A stretch of 64,000 bases of DNA. It comes from Pedobacter sp. MC2016-14 (lineage in GTDB: Bacteria > Bacteroidota > Bacteroidia > Sphingobacteriales > Sphingobacteriaceae). The translations under genes and the position numbers were made by a program. This document shows, one piece after another, positions 27,795 to 36,560 of this stretch. Where the stretch lies: assembly GCF_020991475.1 (NCBI RefSeq), contig NZ_JAJMPA010000001.1, forward strand, positions 124,001-188,000, written 5' to 3'. The notes below the pieces were generated by a model that was given only the letters and a program-made list of their open reading frames with translations, did no database searches and was not told where the DNA came from. Position 1 is the stretch's first letter. Each line of letters opens with the position of its first letter.

Positions 27795-28472
27795 TTAAAA
27801 TAAGATGGCATCACGATCTCCAATGTGCTTATTAATTGGTACCGTTTGAATATTTGCTGCTTTAGCCCTTATTGCAAGGATTGTTGCATCAATAATGTCA
27901 TCTAGTTTTACAGCTTTTCTTTTTGTAGTTTTTAATGTTTCTGTAATTACTTGAATATAGTTTGAGTCGTTTTCGTTGATAATTTTTAATCTATCATCAG
28001 CACCTTCAGGTAATGACTTTTTTGAAAGTAAAGGCTCACAGTTATTAAGAAAATAAAAGCAAAGTTCTGGATGTGCTTCAAATAACGGAACATCTGGTCT
28101 CTGGGTGATAAACAAGATAGCTTCTTTTATTTTACTACATATATTCCAACTTTGTTTTGATAAACCTTTACCAAGATGCAACCGATTAAGTTGACTCGCT
28201 TCAATGTAATCAGTAGCAAATACCGCACTTCGATGTGGTGTCATGAATATAGACGCCCGTTTGCGTGAACCTAATAGCAATTGAGCAGCTATTTCACACG
28301 ACCTGTAACATTGATCAGCAAATTCAAGTGGGATATCAATTAAGGCCAACTTAAAGGAAATATTAGGCAAGTCTTTTAGAGAGGACAAGAGAAGATGGCT
28401 TAATTTTCCATCTCTATCAATTATTGCAACGATCCAACCGCCCCTGCATCCGTCTATACCTACATAAGTCAT
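27795..28472 (-). CDS. DUF429 family protein, predicted RNase H-like nuclease
   Basis: 225 residues from ATG 28472. Opens with MTYVGIDGCRGGWIVAIID, the DUF429 signature with the first acidic residue of an RNase H-like fold, then ALIDIPLEF, RSCEIAAQLLLG and the acidic pair DDIIDA near the C-terminus. A family of unknown cellular role, predicted nuclease. A TTG at 28529 is in frame but only adds unrelated residues. It is bracketed by two copies of a 40-bp terminator repeat, next to tRNA-Asn, so it could be a small inserted segment. Confidence 0.85.
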   Translation of the reverse strand: MTYVGIDGCRGGWIVAIIDRDGKLSHLLLSSLKDLPNISFKLALIDIPLEFADQCYRSCEIAAQLLLGSRKRASIFMTPHRSAVFATDYIEASQLNRLHLGKGLSKQSWNICSKIKEAILFITQRPDVPLFEAHPELCFYFLNNCEPLLSKKSLPEGADDRLKIINENDSNYIQVITETLKTTKRKAVKLDDIIDATILAIRAKAANIQTVPINKHIGDRDAILF

Positions 28473-28538
28473 AATTTTGTATATGATGTTACACCAAATG
28501 TACTGTCTAAAATTTGCCGCTTGATCCAAAACCTACAG

Positions 28539-28578
28539 AAACCAAAAAAGCCTCACATTGCTGTGAGGCTTTCATTTT
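28539..28578. repeat. 40-bp repeat including a terminator hairpin, copy 2
   Basis: The exact match of 27595-27634. On the minus strand the hairpin AGCCTCACA/TGTGAGGCT (within 28547-28572) followed by six T is the terminator of tRNA-Asn, whose CCA end it touches. Confidence 0.88.
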
Positions 28579-28654
28579 GGCTCCCTCTGCTGGGCTCGAA
28601 CCAGCGACCCTCTGATTAACAGTCAGATGCTCTAACCAGCTGAGCTAAGAAGGA
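28578..28654 (-). tRNA. tRNA-Asn (GTT)
   Basis: A 77-nt cloverleaf with encoded CCA: acceptor TCCTTCT/AGAGGGA with one wobble, D arm GCTCAGCTGGTTAGAGC, anticodon loop CTGTTAA (GTT), T arm GCTGGTTCGAGCCCAGC, discriminator G. A single gene with its terminator immediately downstream. Confidence 0.96.
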
Positions 28655-28796
28655 GTGCTGGTTGTCCTAAAACGGCTTCTGGCTAGTGTTAAGAACATAA
28701 AGCCTTGTTCGTTTTGGGAATGCAATATTAGGGGTTTTAATTTATTTATGCAATATTTGTAGTGAAAAAAATGAAAATAATTTTTAATTAATTTAT

Positions 28797-29717
28797 ATGA
28801 GCCTGATAATCATAGGAACTGTAGCATTCGATGCCATTGAAACTCCCTTTGGAAAAACCGATAAAATAGTGGGAGGTGCCGCTACTTATGCAAGTTTAGC
28901 CGCTTCCTACTTCTACAATAAAGTCAAAATAGTGGGTGTTGTGGGTGATGATTTCCAAAAATCCGACATTGATACCTTCTCAAAGCACGGTATAGATACC
29001 GAAGGATTGCAAATTAAAGAGGGTGAAAAATCATTTTTCTGGTCGGGCAAGTACCACAACGACATGAATAGCCGCGATACCTTGGCTACGGAATTGAACG
29101 TACTGGAAAACTTTGATCCCATTATCCCGGAAAGCTATCAGGACTGCGAATACCTCATGTTAGGCAACCTTACCCCTATTGTACAGCAAACTGTCATCAA
29201 ACGTCTTAAAAACCGTCCAAAATTAATTGTTTTAGATACCATGAACTTCTGGATGGACATCATGATGCCAGACCTGCTGGAAACCATCAAACTAATTGAC
29301 GTATTAACGATCAATGATGCCGAAGCCCGTCAGCTTTCAGGAGAGTATTCATTGGTAAAAGCAGCGAATAAAATTTTAACCATGGGACCAAAATACCTGA
29401 TCATTAAAAAAGGGGAACATGGCGCATTGCTCTTCCATGAAGACAAAGTATTCTCTGCACCTGCACTCCCATTGGCAGAGGTCTTTGACCCTACCGGCGC
29501 AGGAGATACTTTTGCCGGCGGATTCATCGGGTATTTGGCTAAAGTTGGCACCATCAGCTTCAACAACATGAAAAATGCCATCATTTATGGCTCTGCATTG
29601 GCGTCATTTTGCGTGGAGAAATTTGGCACAGAGAAAATCATTAACCTTACAGATGCAGAAATTGAAAGCCGCATCAAAGAATTTGTAAACCTAAGCTCAT
29701 TTACCATTGATCTTTAA
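28797..29717 (+). CDS. PfkB family carbohydrate kinase
   Basis: A 306-residue ribokinase-fold kinase. It has the N-terminal substrate glycines (IVGGAATYASLAAS) and the PfkB signature DPTGAGDT at 231-238, with Asp237 as catalytic base and the anion hole GAGD, followed by FAGGFIGYLA. It transfers phosphate from ATP to a sugar or nucleoside; the substrate cannot be told from sequence. A monocistronic gene with its own terminator. Confidence 0.9.
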   Translation: MSLIIIGTVAFDAIETPFGKTDKIVGGAATYASLAASYFYNKVKIVGVVGDDFQKSDIDTFSKHGIDTEGLQIKEGEKSFFWSGKYHNDMNSRDTLATELNVLENFDPIIPESYQDCEYLMLGNLTPIVQQTVIKRLKNRPKLIVLDTMNFWMDIMMPDLLETIKLIDVLTINDAEARQLSGEYSLVKAANKILTMGPKYLIIKKGEHGALLFHEDKVFSAPALPLAEVFDPTGAGDTFAGGFIGYLAKVGTISFNNMKNAIIYGSALASFCVEKFGTEKIINLTDAEIESRIKEFVNLSSFTIDL

Positions 29718-29734
29718 GCAGATATGCCTTTTTA

Positions 29735-29770
29735 CACAAGCCATTCAACTCAAACTGAACGGCTTGTTTT
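29735..29770 (+). terminator. Terminator of the PfkB kinase gene
   Basis: AAGCC-TTCA and TGAA-GGCTT arms with an 8-nt loop and TTGTTTTG after them. The following 215 bp up to 29986 are A-rich with no gene; a CATTCCAT/ATGGAGTG hairpin lies at about 29929-29955, just before the next gene. Confidence 0.7.
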
Positions 29771-29986
29771 GTGTATTATATTTCTCAAAATGAGATAAAA
29801 CGAGGAACAAAATCCTCATTTATACACACAACCCACAATTTATCAATACGAGTTACAACACACAAAACCCATAAATACAAGCACTTACAAGCCCAAAAAC
29901 AGCCATTATCATCAAAATGTAAAAGACATTCCATGATTGTTTAAGAATGGAGTGATGATTGTAAAAGAGTTCTAAAATATTTTGTC

Positions 29987-30544
29987 ATGAACCCCAAACG
30001 TTCTCTTCTGTTTTTTATCCTGGCAATAGCCTGGAACTTTACCTTAAGTGCGCAAACTACGCTGGTTTCTTACACCGTTGAAAATAAAAACAGCATAAAC
30101 TTAGGTACCAGCAAAGGCTTCGTGAACAATTTAATTGACAGTTACAAATTTAAAAAAGGAGTTCCAATAGATAGTTTTACCCTTTACAATACTGCAGTTT
30201 TACCATTGGCCCGGGTTTCAAGAAATACCTACAAGAAATGCGCATCACGTGTATATTCTAAATTACTTAAAAATCCAATCCCGGAAGGCCCCGGAAACAT
30301 CTGCGTGGACAAAACAGGATGTGTTTCTACCTACGCTTATGTAATTTCTTCTTCCAGAGACATCAACTCCATAAACTCAGCCTACGAAACACTAGTTAAT
30401 AAAATGAGTAAAACTGTAGATCCAAAATACATTGTAAACAACAAAGATGGAGTAGCCATCAACATTCCAGATTCAGGCGCTATTATAAATATCCGTAAAA
30501 TTGATGCCGGCCAATGGCATGCCCTTAGTATCAATTTTAACTAA
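29987..30544 (+). CDS. Secreted protein of unknown function
   Basis: 185 residues with a clear signal peptide (residues 1-22, LSAQTT). The mature part has no family that I recognise. It contains three cysteines, with CASRVY near 84 and the pair ICVDKTGC near 107, which could form a disulfide. It is rich in Asn, Ser and Lys and alternates short beta strands, as in small periplasmic or surface proteins. It is not in an operon; its stop overlaps by 4 nt the stop of the convergent cytochrome b5-like gene. Confidence 0.65.
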   Translation: MNPKRSLLFFILAIAWNFTLSAQTTLVSYTVENKNSINLGTSKGFVNNLIDSYKFKKGVPIDSFTLYNTAVLPLARVSRNTYKKCASRVYSKLLKNPIPEGPGNICVDKTGCVSTYAYVISSSRDINSINSAYETLVNKMSKTVDPKYIVNNKDGVAINIPDSGAIINIRKIDAGQWHALSINFN

Positions 30545-30780
30545 GGCGCCAATTTACCTACCACGTTAAACTTTTCAAACACTGCGTCTGTGTGCGGCGC
30601 GTCAGCAAGTTCATCCGTAAGGTCCTGCCCTGCCCAATGCTCGTAATGCTTTCCATTTCTCCACAAACGGCTTTCAGCAACATCATAAATCAAACCTTTA
30701 AAGGCTACCCAAATTTGCGGTTTATCCTCACCATTGCGGAGGGCCAGTTGTTGCTTTGTATACACGGGAAAATCGGTCAT
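30541..30780 (-). CDS. Cytochrome b5-like heme/steroid-binding domain protein
   Basis: 79 residues, a stand-alone cytochrome b5-like domain: YTKQQLALRNGEDKPQIWVA, FKGLIYDVAESRLWRNGKHY, and HWAGQDLTDELADAPH. These are the conserved features of the small predicted heme/steroid-binding proteins. His residues in GKHYEHWAG and DAPHTD are candidate heme ligands. No signal peptide, hence cytoplasmic. Convergent with and overlapping the secreted protein gene by 4 nt. Confidence 0.88.
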   Translation of the reverse strand: MTDFPVYTKQQLALRNGEDKPQIWVAFKGLIYDVAESRLWRNGKHYEHWAGQDLTDELADAPHTDAVFEKFNVVGKLAP

Positions 30781-30795
30781 AATTTTTAAATATAA

Positions 30796-30826
30796 AAAAA
30801 GCGTCTCAATAAATTGAAACGCTTTT
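30796..30826 (-). terminator. Terminator of the ECF sigma gene
   Basis: AAAAGCGT-TCAAT and ATTGA-ACGCTTTT arms with one mismatch and a 2-3 nt loop, followed by T residues on the minus strand. It lies 27 nt past the sigma stop and upstream of the b5-like gene. Confidence 0.75.
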
Positions 30827-30852
30827 AAAATATGTTTTAAATAAACCTACAC

Positions 30853-31383
30853 CTATACAATCTCGGCACCCAAGATGTCTTTAGAATAAGTTTTAAGGTA
30901 CTTTTTAAGAATCTGACGTGCAACATGGATCCTGGTTTTTACGGTACCCATTGGCACTTCCAGCATATCTGCAATTTCATGATATTTATAGCCTTCAAAA
31001 TATTTAATAAAGGGCACATAATATTCTGGCTGCAGGGTAGCTAAAGCTTTATTGATATCGCCCACAATAAATTTGCTCTCGCTCGCATTAGCTGTAGAAC
31101 TAAAAAACAAATTAGCCGATGAAATTTCGTCTGCCTGAGTAATCAAAGCATTGGTTTTAACCAGTCGTCTGTAGTTATTGATAAATGTGTTTTTCATGAT
31201 GGTAAACAACCATCCTTTTAAATTTGTACCCTCTTTAAATTTGCTGTAGTAGGTTACTGCTTTCAACATAGTATCCTGCACTAAATCATTTGCATCTTCA
31301 ATGTCTTTTGTAAAATTTAACGCAAATGACTGTAAGGAACCAGAATGGTCATTAAGCTGAAGGTTGAACTCATTTTTTGTCAT
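30853..31383 (-). CDS. ECF sigma factor without adjacent anti-sigma
   Basis: 176 residues: region 2 (SFALNFTKDIEDANDLVQDT, LKGWLFTIMKNTFINNYRR) and region 4 (LQPEYYVPFIKYFEGYKYHE, ADMLEVPMGTVKTRIHVAR). Unlike the FecI-type factor at 23912 it has no FecR or zinc anti-sigma beside it. The 149-bp upstream gap contains a TTGTATA/TATACAA inverted repeat and a 15-bp stretch that matches the carH promoter at 13 positions. It may therefore respond to the same regulator; this is inference. Monocistronic. Confidence 0.9.
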   Translation of the reverse strand: MTKNEFNLQLNDHSGSLQSFALNFTKDIEDANDLVQDTMLKAVTYYSKFKEGTNLKGWLFTIMKNTFINNYRRLVKTNALITQADEISSANLFFSSTANASESKFIVGDINKALATLQPEYYVPFIKYFEGYKYHEIADMLEVPMGTVKTRIHVARQILKKYLKTYSKDILGAEIV

Positions 31384-31448
31384 AATGTTTAAGCTTTAAA
31401 GGTTAAAAAGGCAAACAAACAGCTTCTGATGTTGTGGCGAGCTCAAGT

Positions 31449-31481
31449 TTGTTTAATCTTGTATACTAAACATTATACAAT
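31449..31481 (-). promoter_or_regulatory. Candidate operator upstream of the ECF sigma gene
   Basis: TTGTTTAA (31449-31456), TTGTATAC (31459-31466) and inverted TATACAA (31474-31480) lie 66-97 nt before the sigma start. Read on the minus strand, 31481-31467 is ATTGTATAATGTTTA, 13 of 15 identical to ATTGTTTAATGTTTG in the carH promoter. Possibly a CarH/LitR site. Confidence 0.4.
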
Positions 31482-31532
31482 AGGTGTACCAAAAAGGCAA
31501 ATCCTAAAAAAAGACTTAAAAAAGGTCAAAAA

Positions 31533-32549
31533 TCACAAAATATTTACTTCCCGCTCCAGTTTTACCCCAAATTTATGTGCTACAGCGTCGATAATGGATT
31601 CTGAAAAACTATACACTTCCTGTCCCGTAGCCCCACCATTATTCACCAGTACCAATGCCTGGTTCTTCCAGGTCCCTGTATTTCCACTAACCATTCCTTT
31701 AAAGCCACATTGCTCTATTAACCAGCCTGCGGCCAGTTTAACGCAACCATCTCCAGCGGGAAAACTCACTAAATCTGCAAATAGCGCTTTAATCCTGATG
31801 TACTCCGCTTCGGTCACAATAGGGTTTTTGAAAAAGCTACCCGCATTTCCAATGGTGGATGGATCTGGCAATTTACTAACCCTGATTTCTGAAACAATTG
31901 CCGAAATATCAGCAATATTAGGATGAACAATCCCCCTTTCAGTAAGCAGCTGTTGAATAGCACCATATTGTGTATTGATTTTAGCTTCAGTAGCCAATTT
32001 AAAACTTACCTCTGTAATGATATACTGCCCTTTAAGCTCATGCTTAAACACGCTTTCACGGTAGGCAAAATGACAAGCAGCATAATCAAACTTTTCAATT
32101 TTCCCTGTGGGGATATGAAAAGCCCTACAGGATTCAAAGACATCTTTTAACTCTACACCGTAAGCGCCAATATTCTGGATCGGTGATGCACCTACAGTAC
32201 CGGGTATCAGGCTCAGGTTTTCCATACCAGCATATCCATTGCGCACACAATACTGCACAAGATCATTCCAAACCACACCGGCACCCGCAGTAACAGCAAC
32301 AACATGATCTGAAACTTGTGAGGTTATACCCGGAATACTCACCTTCAGTACCAAGCCCATATAATCTTCGGTAAAAAGCATATTACTTCCACCACCTAAA
32401 ACCAGCAGTTTATTTTCCTTAAAAACAGACTGGGCACTTAGCTCCACCAGGTCATCTTCCGTAAATATTTCAGCAAAAAACCGTGCTTTAACGTCGATGC
32501 CAAAAGTATTATATGCTTTTAAAGAGAAGTTTTCCCGAAGTAGATACAT
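31533..32549 (-). CDS. murB: UDP-N-acetylenolpyruvoylglucosamine reductase MurB
   Basis: A 338-residue type I MurB. FAD-binding motifs LLVLGGGSNMLF and IPGTVGASPIQNIGAYG, the catalytic Ser in GNAGSFFKNP, and the C-terminal GFKGMVSGNTGTWKNQALVL are present; length matches the E. coli enzyme. It reduces the enolpyruvyl group to form UDP-MurNAc in peptidoglycan synthesis, in the cytoplasm. It stands alone here, upstream of the ECF sigma and divergent from the efflux operon. Confidence 0.96.
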   Translation of the reverse strand: MYLLRENFSLKAYNTFGIDVKARFFAEIFTEDDLVELSAQSVFKENKLLVLGGGSNMLFTEDYMGLVLKVSIPGITSQVSDHVVAVTAGAGVVWNDLVQYCVRNGYAGMENLSLIPGTVGASPIQNIGAYGVELKDVFESCRAFHIPTGKIEKFDYAACHFAYRESVFKHELKGQYIITEVSFKLATEAKINTQYGAIQQLLTERGIVHPNIADISAIVSEIRVSKLPDPSTIGNAGSFFKNPIVTEAEYIRIKALFADLVSFPAGDGCVKLAAGWLIEQCGFKGMVSGNTGTWKNQALVLVNNGGATGQEVYSFSESIIDAVAHKFGVKLEREVNIL

Positions 32550-32715
32550 ATTGTTTTAGGATTTATTTGCTGCAAATGTAAAGAAGTAATCCAGTAAATC
32601 GGGAATGATTAGCACCGCCGACCATAAATGATGTTAATTTAAATACTCAAAAAAATTGCATATTTACAATTCTGTTTATTTAAGCAGTCTCCTTTGCCAA
32701 TGACGCAAGGAAGAA

Positions 32716-33333
32716 ATGAACTTTATGGAAAATCAGGATAAAAAAAGACTTTTAATTATCAATGCTGCTTTAAAAAGATTCGCCCATTATGGATTGGCAA
32801 AAACAACCATGACGGAAATAGCGAAAGACATTGCCTTCTCTAAAGCACTCTTATACTATTATTTCCCAGACAAACTGAGCTTGTACGTAAGTGTAATTGA
32901 ACACCTTATGCACGCCATCAGCAAAGACATTTTAAAATCTGTTGAAAAAGCAGAGACCTGTACAGAAGCCATTCTTACGTTACTTCAAAAAAGACAAGCC
33001 TATATCCAGAAGTATTATAATTTAATGGAATATGCTAAAAATGCCGGACCTGAATTACCAGAAGGCTTGCAAGAAAAGTTTAATATAGCAAGAGCATTTG
33101 AGTTGAAAATCATCTCCGGATTACTCATCAAAGGCACAGAAAACCACGAATTCTACCTTGACGACCCCATAATTACTACAGAAATATTTATCGAAGCATT
33201 GGCAGGGCTGCATTTCAACATCTTAAATAAAGACAGAAACATATTTCCTGGCAAAGACCAGTTTAAAATGATCTTTATAAAAGAACAAAAATTTGCTAAC
33301 ATTTTTCTTTCAGGCTTAAAAAACAAAATATAA
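32716..33333 (+). CDS. TetR family regulator, first of a tandem pair
   Basis: 205 residues. The N-terminal helix-turn-helix (INAALKRFAHYGLAKTTMTE, IAFSKALLYYYFPDKLSLY) is typical TetR, and the C-terminal ligand domain is helical. An AAGGAAG ribosome site lies just before ATG 32716; a second ATG at 32725 is possible. It is followed after 111 nt by a second TetR gene and then an RND efflux operon, so one or both should repress efflux. The pair share the YYYFPDK block but little beyond the DNA-binding half. Confidence 0.9.
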   Translation: MNFMENQDKKRLLIINAALKRFAHYGLAKTTMTEIAKDIAFSKALLYYYFPDKLSLYVSVIEHLMHAISKDILKSVEKAETCTEAILTLLQKRQAYIQKYYNLMEYAKNAGPELPEGLQEKFNIARAFELKIISGLLIKGTENHEFYLDDPIITTEIFIEALAGLHFNILNKDRNIFPGKDQFKMIFIKEQKFANIFLSGLKNKI

Positions 33334-33444
33334 AGTCATATTTTTGTCACATTAATAACGTATTATTAGATTGCTTCTTTAGTAGTTTGTCTTAGCTGTA
33401 CTTTTGACCTTATCAATAAAAAAGTCAGAAAGTAAAAAGGTAGA

Positions 33445-34053
33445 ATGGTAGAGACAGATAAAAAAAGAGAAAGTATTATTGATGGTGCTATAAAACGATT
33501 TATGCATTTTGGCATCAATAAAACAACGATGAATGAAATTGCAGATGACCTGTCAGTTTCTAAACCTTCGTTATATTATTATTTCCCCGACAAAAGCAGT
33601 TTAATTTTGGGGGTAGTGGAAAGAATTTTCACTGATTATTTTGAAGCACTAAAAAAAGATTACAAAGAAGGCGCTCCCCTTGATACAACACTTAATAATT
33701 TCATTGAAATCAGACACCGCTTTTTTCAGAAATATTATATGCTACACTTATCAAGCGGCAGTAATGACGCAACATTGAATTCAGATGAAATCAAAAACTA
33801 TGTGATGACCCGGAAAGGGGAAGACCTGCGGTTTCATGCAGAGATATTTCAGTATGCGGCAGATCATCAAGGCATAGAACTTGACGACGCTTATAAAATT
33901 GCAGATCTGTACATTAGCAGTTTAATGGGAATTACGTCCCTCTGCATTATGCATGGAAATAAAGAGCTCTTTCCAAGCAAAAAGGAACTCAAAAACATAC
34001 TGGAAAGGCAGCTTAGCCTTTCCAAAATATTTATCAAAGGACTAAGAAAGTAA
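33445..34053 (+). CDS. TetR family regulator, second of a tandem pair
   Basis: 202 residues with the TetR helix-turn-helix (IDGAIKRFMHFGINKTTMNE, LSVSKPSLYYYFPDKSSLIL) and a helical ligand domain. It ends 20 nt before the TolC-type gene and so is the leader gene of the efflux operon; it probably represses it and responds to a pump substrate. A short AAAGGT ribosome site precedes the ATG. Confidence 0.92.
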   Translation: MVETDKKRESIIDGAIKRFMHFGINKTTMNEIADDLSVSKPSLYYYFPDKSSLILGVVERIFTDYFEALKKDYKEGAPLDTTLNNFIEIRHRFFQKYYMLHLSSGSNDATLNSDEIKNYVMTRKGEDLRFHAEIFQYAADHQGIELDDAYKIADLYISSLMGITSLCIMHGNKELFPSKKELKNILERQLSLSKIFIKGLRK

Positions 34054-34073
34054 AGACCACAAATTAAAACAGA

Positions 34074-35405
34074 ATGGAGAGTAAAAATAAACCGATGAAA
34101 TTGATCCCGCTGTTGCTGCTGGGTTTGATGTTGTCAAATTTCACGTATGCGCAGCAAACGCTTACATTGAAGGAGGCATTGAATTATGCAGTGCAAAATA
34201 ACAATGAAGTACGTAAAGCGAAACTGGATATAGAAAAAGGCAGATACAAAGTTGAAGAAGTGAGGTCACAAGCTTTGCCGCAGCTAACCGGAACAGCTGG
34301 CCTCAACTACAACCCGGTAATTGGGCAACTTATATTTGCAGGAAATGCCGTTCAGATTGGCAACAAATGGAGTTCTAACTCAGGTGTACAATTGTCACAG
34401 CAACTATTTAACCAACAAGTTTTCACAGGCTTGCAGGCGGCTAAATCCAGTGAGATTTACTATAATTTAAATTCGCAATATACCGAAGAACAAACCATTG
34501 AAATGGTAGCCAATAACTATTATCAGGTTTTAGTAAATAGGCAACAATTGAATGTTATTGACACCAACATTAAAAATGTAGGTATTGTTGAAAAAATTAT
34601 AGCAAACCAGTATAAAAATGGTTTAGCAAGGAAAATTGATGTAGACAGGATTAGCGTTAACATGACTAACCTAACCACACAGCGCGAGCAAACATTAAAT
34701 GCAATTACATTGTTAGAAAACCAGTTAAAGTATGCCATGGGAATGCCGGTAAGTACAATTATTTCTCTGCCAGCTGCCGAGCTGACTCAAGTAAGACAAC
34801 TGCCGGAATTAGCCAGTTCATTGTCTTTTAGCAATAGGACCGAAATTAAAATATTGGATATCAACAGGAAATTACTGGAATTACAACGCAAAGCTTATGT
34901 ATCAGAATATTATCCAACACTAGCATTATCTGCTAACTATACCTATGCCTCTCAAGGTGATAAATTTGATTTTATTGGGTCCGGCCCACTGTCAGTAGGT
35001 TACGGAGCATCAGCAATTGGGTTAACGCTTCGGGTACCGATATTCAATGGCTTTTTAACACGTTCTAAAATTCGTCAGGCAGATGTAGACATTAAAAAAG
35101 CCGACGAAGATCGTTCCAATACTAATAATGCTTTAAATCTGGCTTATGAAAATGCAAAAATACAGCTACGCAATAACTTGAATACAATTAATGCACAGCG
35201 TAAAAATGCAGATTTGGCACAAGAGATTTATACAAGCACCCAAAACAATTACAACAATGGTTTGGCAACTTTAACCGACCTTTTAGATACAGAGAATGCT
35301 TTAACCTCAGCTCAGAATAGCTACACACAGGCTTTACTTAATTACAAAATTGCCGAAATACAACTCATCAAATCTAACGGAAATATAAAATCACTATTAC
35401 AATGA
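34074..35405 (+). CDS. TolC family outer-membrane efflux channel
   Basis: 443 residues. Signal peptide (ends FTYAQQ, about residue 29), then two OEP repeats typical of TolC: ALNYAVQNNNEVRKAKLDIE in the first and LNLAYENAKIQLRNNLNTIN, NNYNNGLATLTDLLDTENAL in the second. It forms the trimeric exit duct for the pump coded downstream. An internal ATG at residue 8 is an alternative start. The 84-nt gap before the adaptor gene shows no terminator. Confidence 0.94.
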   Translation: MESKNKPMKLIPLLLLGLMLSNFTYAQQTLTLKEALNYAVQNNNEVRKAKLDIEKGRYKVEEVRSQALPQLTGTAGLNYNPVIGQLIFAGNAVQIGNKWSSNSGVQLSQQLFNQQVFTGLQAAKSSEIYYNLNSQYTEEQTIEMVANNYYQVLVNRQQLNVIDTNIKNVGIVEKIIANQYKNGLARKIDVDRISVNMTNLTTQREQTLNAITLLENQLKYAMGMPVSTIISLPAAELTQVRQLPELASSLSFSNRTEIKILDINRKLLELQRKAYVSEYYPTLALSANYTYASQGDKFDFIGSGPLSVGYGASAIGLTLRVPIFNGFLTRSKIRQADVDIKKADEDRSNTNNALNLAYENAKIQLRNNLNTINAQRKNADLAQEIYTSTQNNYNNGLATLTDLLDTENALTSAQNSYTQALLNYKIAEIQLIKSNGNIKSLLQ

Positions 35406-35489
35406 AACCATCATGATCTTTCAAAATCACACTTCGAATGATTAAGATCATAATAGCTTCATCACAAATAAAAAACAAACTATAAACAG

Positions 35490-36554
35490 ATGAAAAAAAT
35501 AATCATAGCAATCCTGGTAATTGCTGTTACTGGAGGAGTAATTGCATATGTACTGACCAACAATAAGAAGAAGAACGCAGAAAAAACTGCAATCGTGGCT
35601 CAGGGAAGTGGTGCTGTCAGCGTACGTACTGCATCCATCAAAAAAGAAGCTGTTGATCTTGATTTCAGCGTAAACGGTGTTTTTGCGGCAAACCAGGAAT
35701 TGGATTTCCTTTCTGAAAATGCCGGCCGTGTAAGTAAAATATTTGTAGACGAAGGCGACCGCGTGAGTAAAGGACAGGTGCTGGCGAGGATTGATGCAGA
35801 GATTATCAATACGGATAAAGAAACTGCACAGGCAACCCTTGATAATGCAATAAGGGATGAAGCAAGGTATGCAAGTTCTTTTGCCACTGGCGGGGTTACC
35901 CAGCAGCAATTGGATCAGGCTAAACTAGCGACTAGAAATGCACGTTTAAGGCTACAAAGTTCTGCACGCCGTGTTAGCGACGCCAATATCAAATCTCCAA
36001 TCAACGGAATTGTTAACAAAAGATACATTGAAGTGGGTGCTTTTGTGAATACCCAGGGCACAAAGATGTTTGAACTGGTTGATGTATCAAAGCTAAAGCT
36101 GAAAGTAAATGTAAATGAAAACCAGGTGGCCAACTTAAAAATCGGCGATGCTGTGCAGCTTAAATCAAATGTTTTCCCTGCCGATGACTACACAGGAAAA
36201 ATTACTTTTATTGCAGCAAAAGCAGATGCCTCATTAAATTTCCCTGTAGAAATTTTGGTAGCCAACAATGGCAAACACGACATCAAAGCTGGCATGTATG
36301 GAACTGCCATCTTTAAATTCCCTAAACAAGCGCCTTTGTTGACTATTCCACGCGGTTCTTTTGTGGGTAGTGTGAGCAGCAACCAGGTATTTGTATTGGC
36401 AGATGGCAATAAAGCGAAACTTCGTAAAGTAATTGCAGGAAGAATCCTGGGCGAAAACGTAGAAATCATTGACGGCCTGCAAGAAGGCGAAACTGTAATT
36501 ACAAGCGGACAAATTAACCTGGTAGACGGCAGCGCCGTTACACCGGTAAAATAA
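35490..36554 (+). CDS. RND efflux periplasmic adaptor (membrane fusion protein)
   Basis: 354 residues: an N-terminal membrane anchor (residues 3-23), a lipoyl-like half motif (RVSKIFVDEGDRVSKGQVLA), a short alpha-hairpin (about 105-150), a second lipoyl half (IKSPINGIVNKRYIEVGAFV) and the beta-barrel and membrane-proximal domains ending ETVITSGQINLVDGS. It joins the RND pump to the TolC channel. It lies 6 nt before the pump gene. Confidence 0.94.
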   Translation: MKKIIIAILVIAVTGGVIAYVLTNNKKKNAEKTAIVAQGSGAVSVRTASIKKEAVDLDFSVNGVFAANQELDFLSENAGRVSKIFVDEGDRVSKGQVLARIDAEIINTDKETAQATLDNAIRDEARYASSFATGGVTQQQLDQAKLATRNARLRLQSSARRVSDANIKSPINGIVNKRYIEVGAFVNTQGTKMFELVDVSKLKLKVNVNENQVANLKIGDAVQLKSNVFPADDYTGKITFIAAKADASLNFPVEILVANNGKHDIKAGMYGTAIFKFPKQAPLLTIPRGSFVGSVSSNQVFVLADGNKAKLRKVIAGRILGENVEIIDGLQEGETVITSGQINLVDGSAVTPVK

Positions 36555-36560
36555 CACATT

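Noticed and set aside
35448..35909. A 153-codon minus-strand frame with cysteine-rich sequence
   Set aside because: It lies antisense within the RND adaptor gene, which has full family motifs; a shadow frame.
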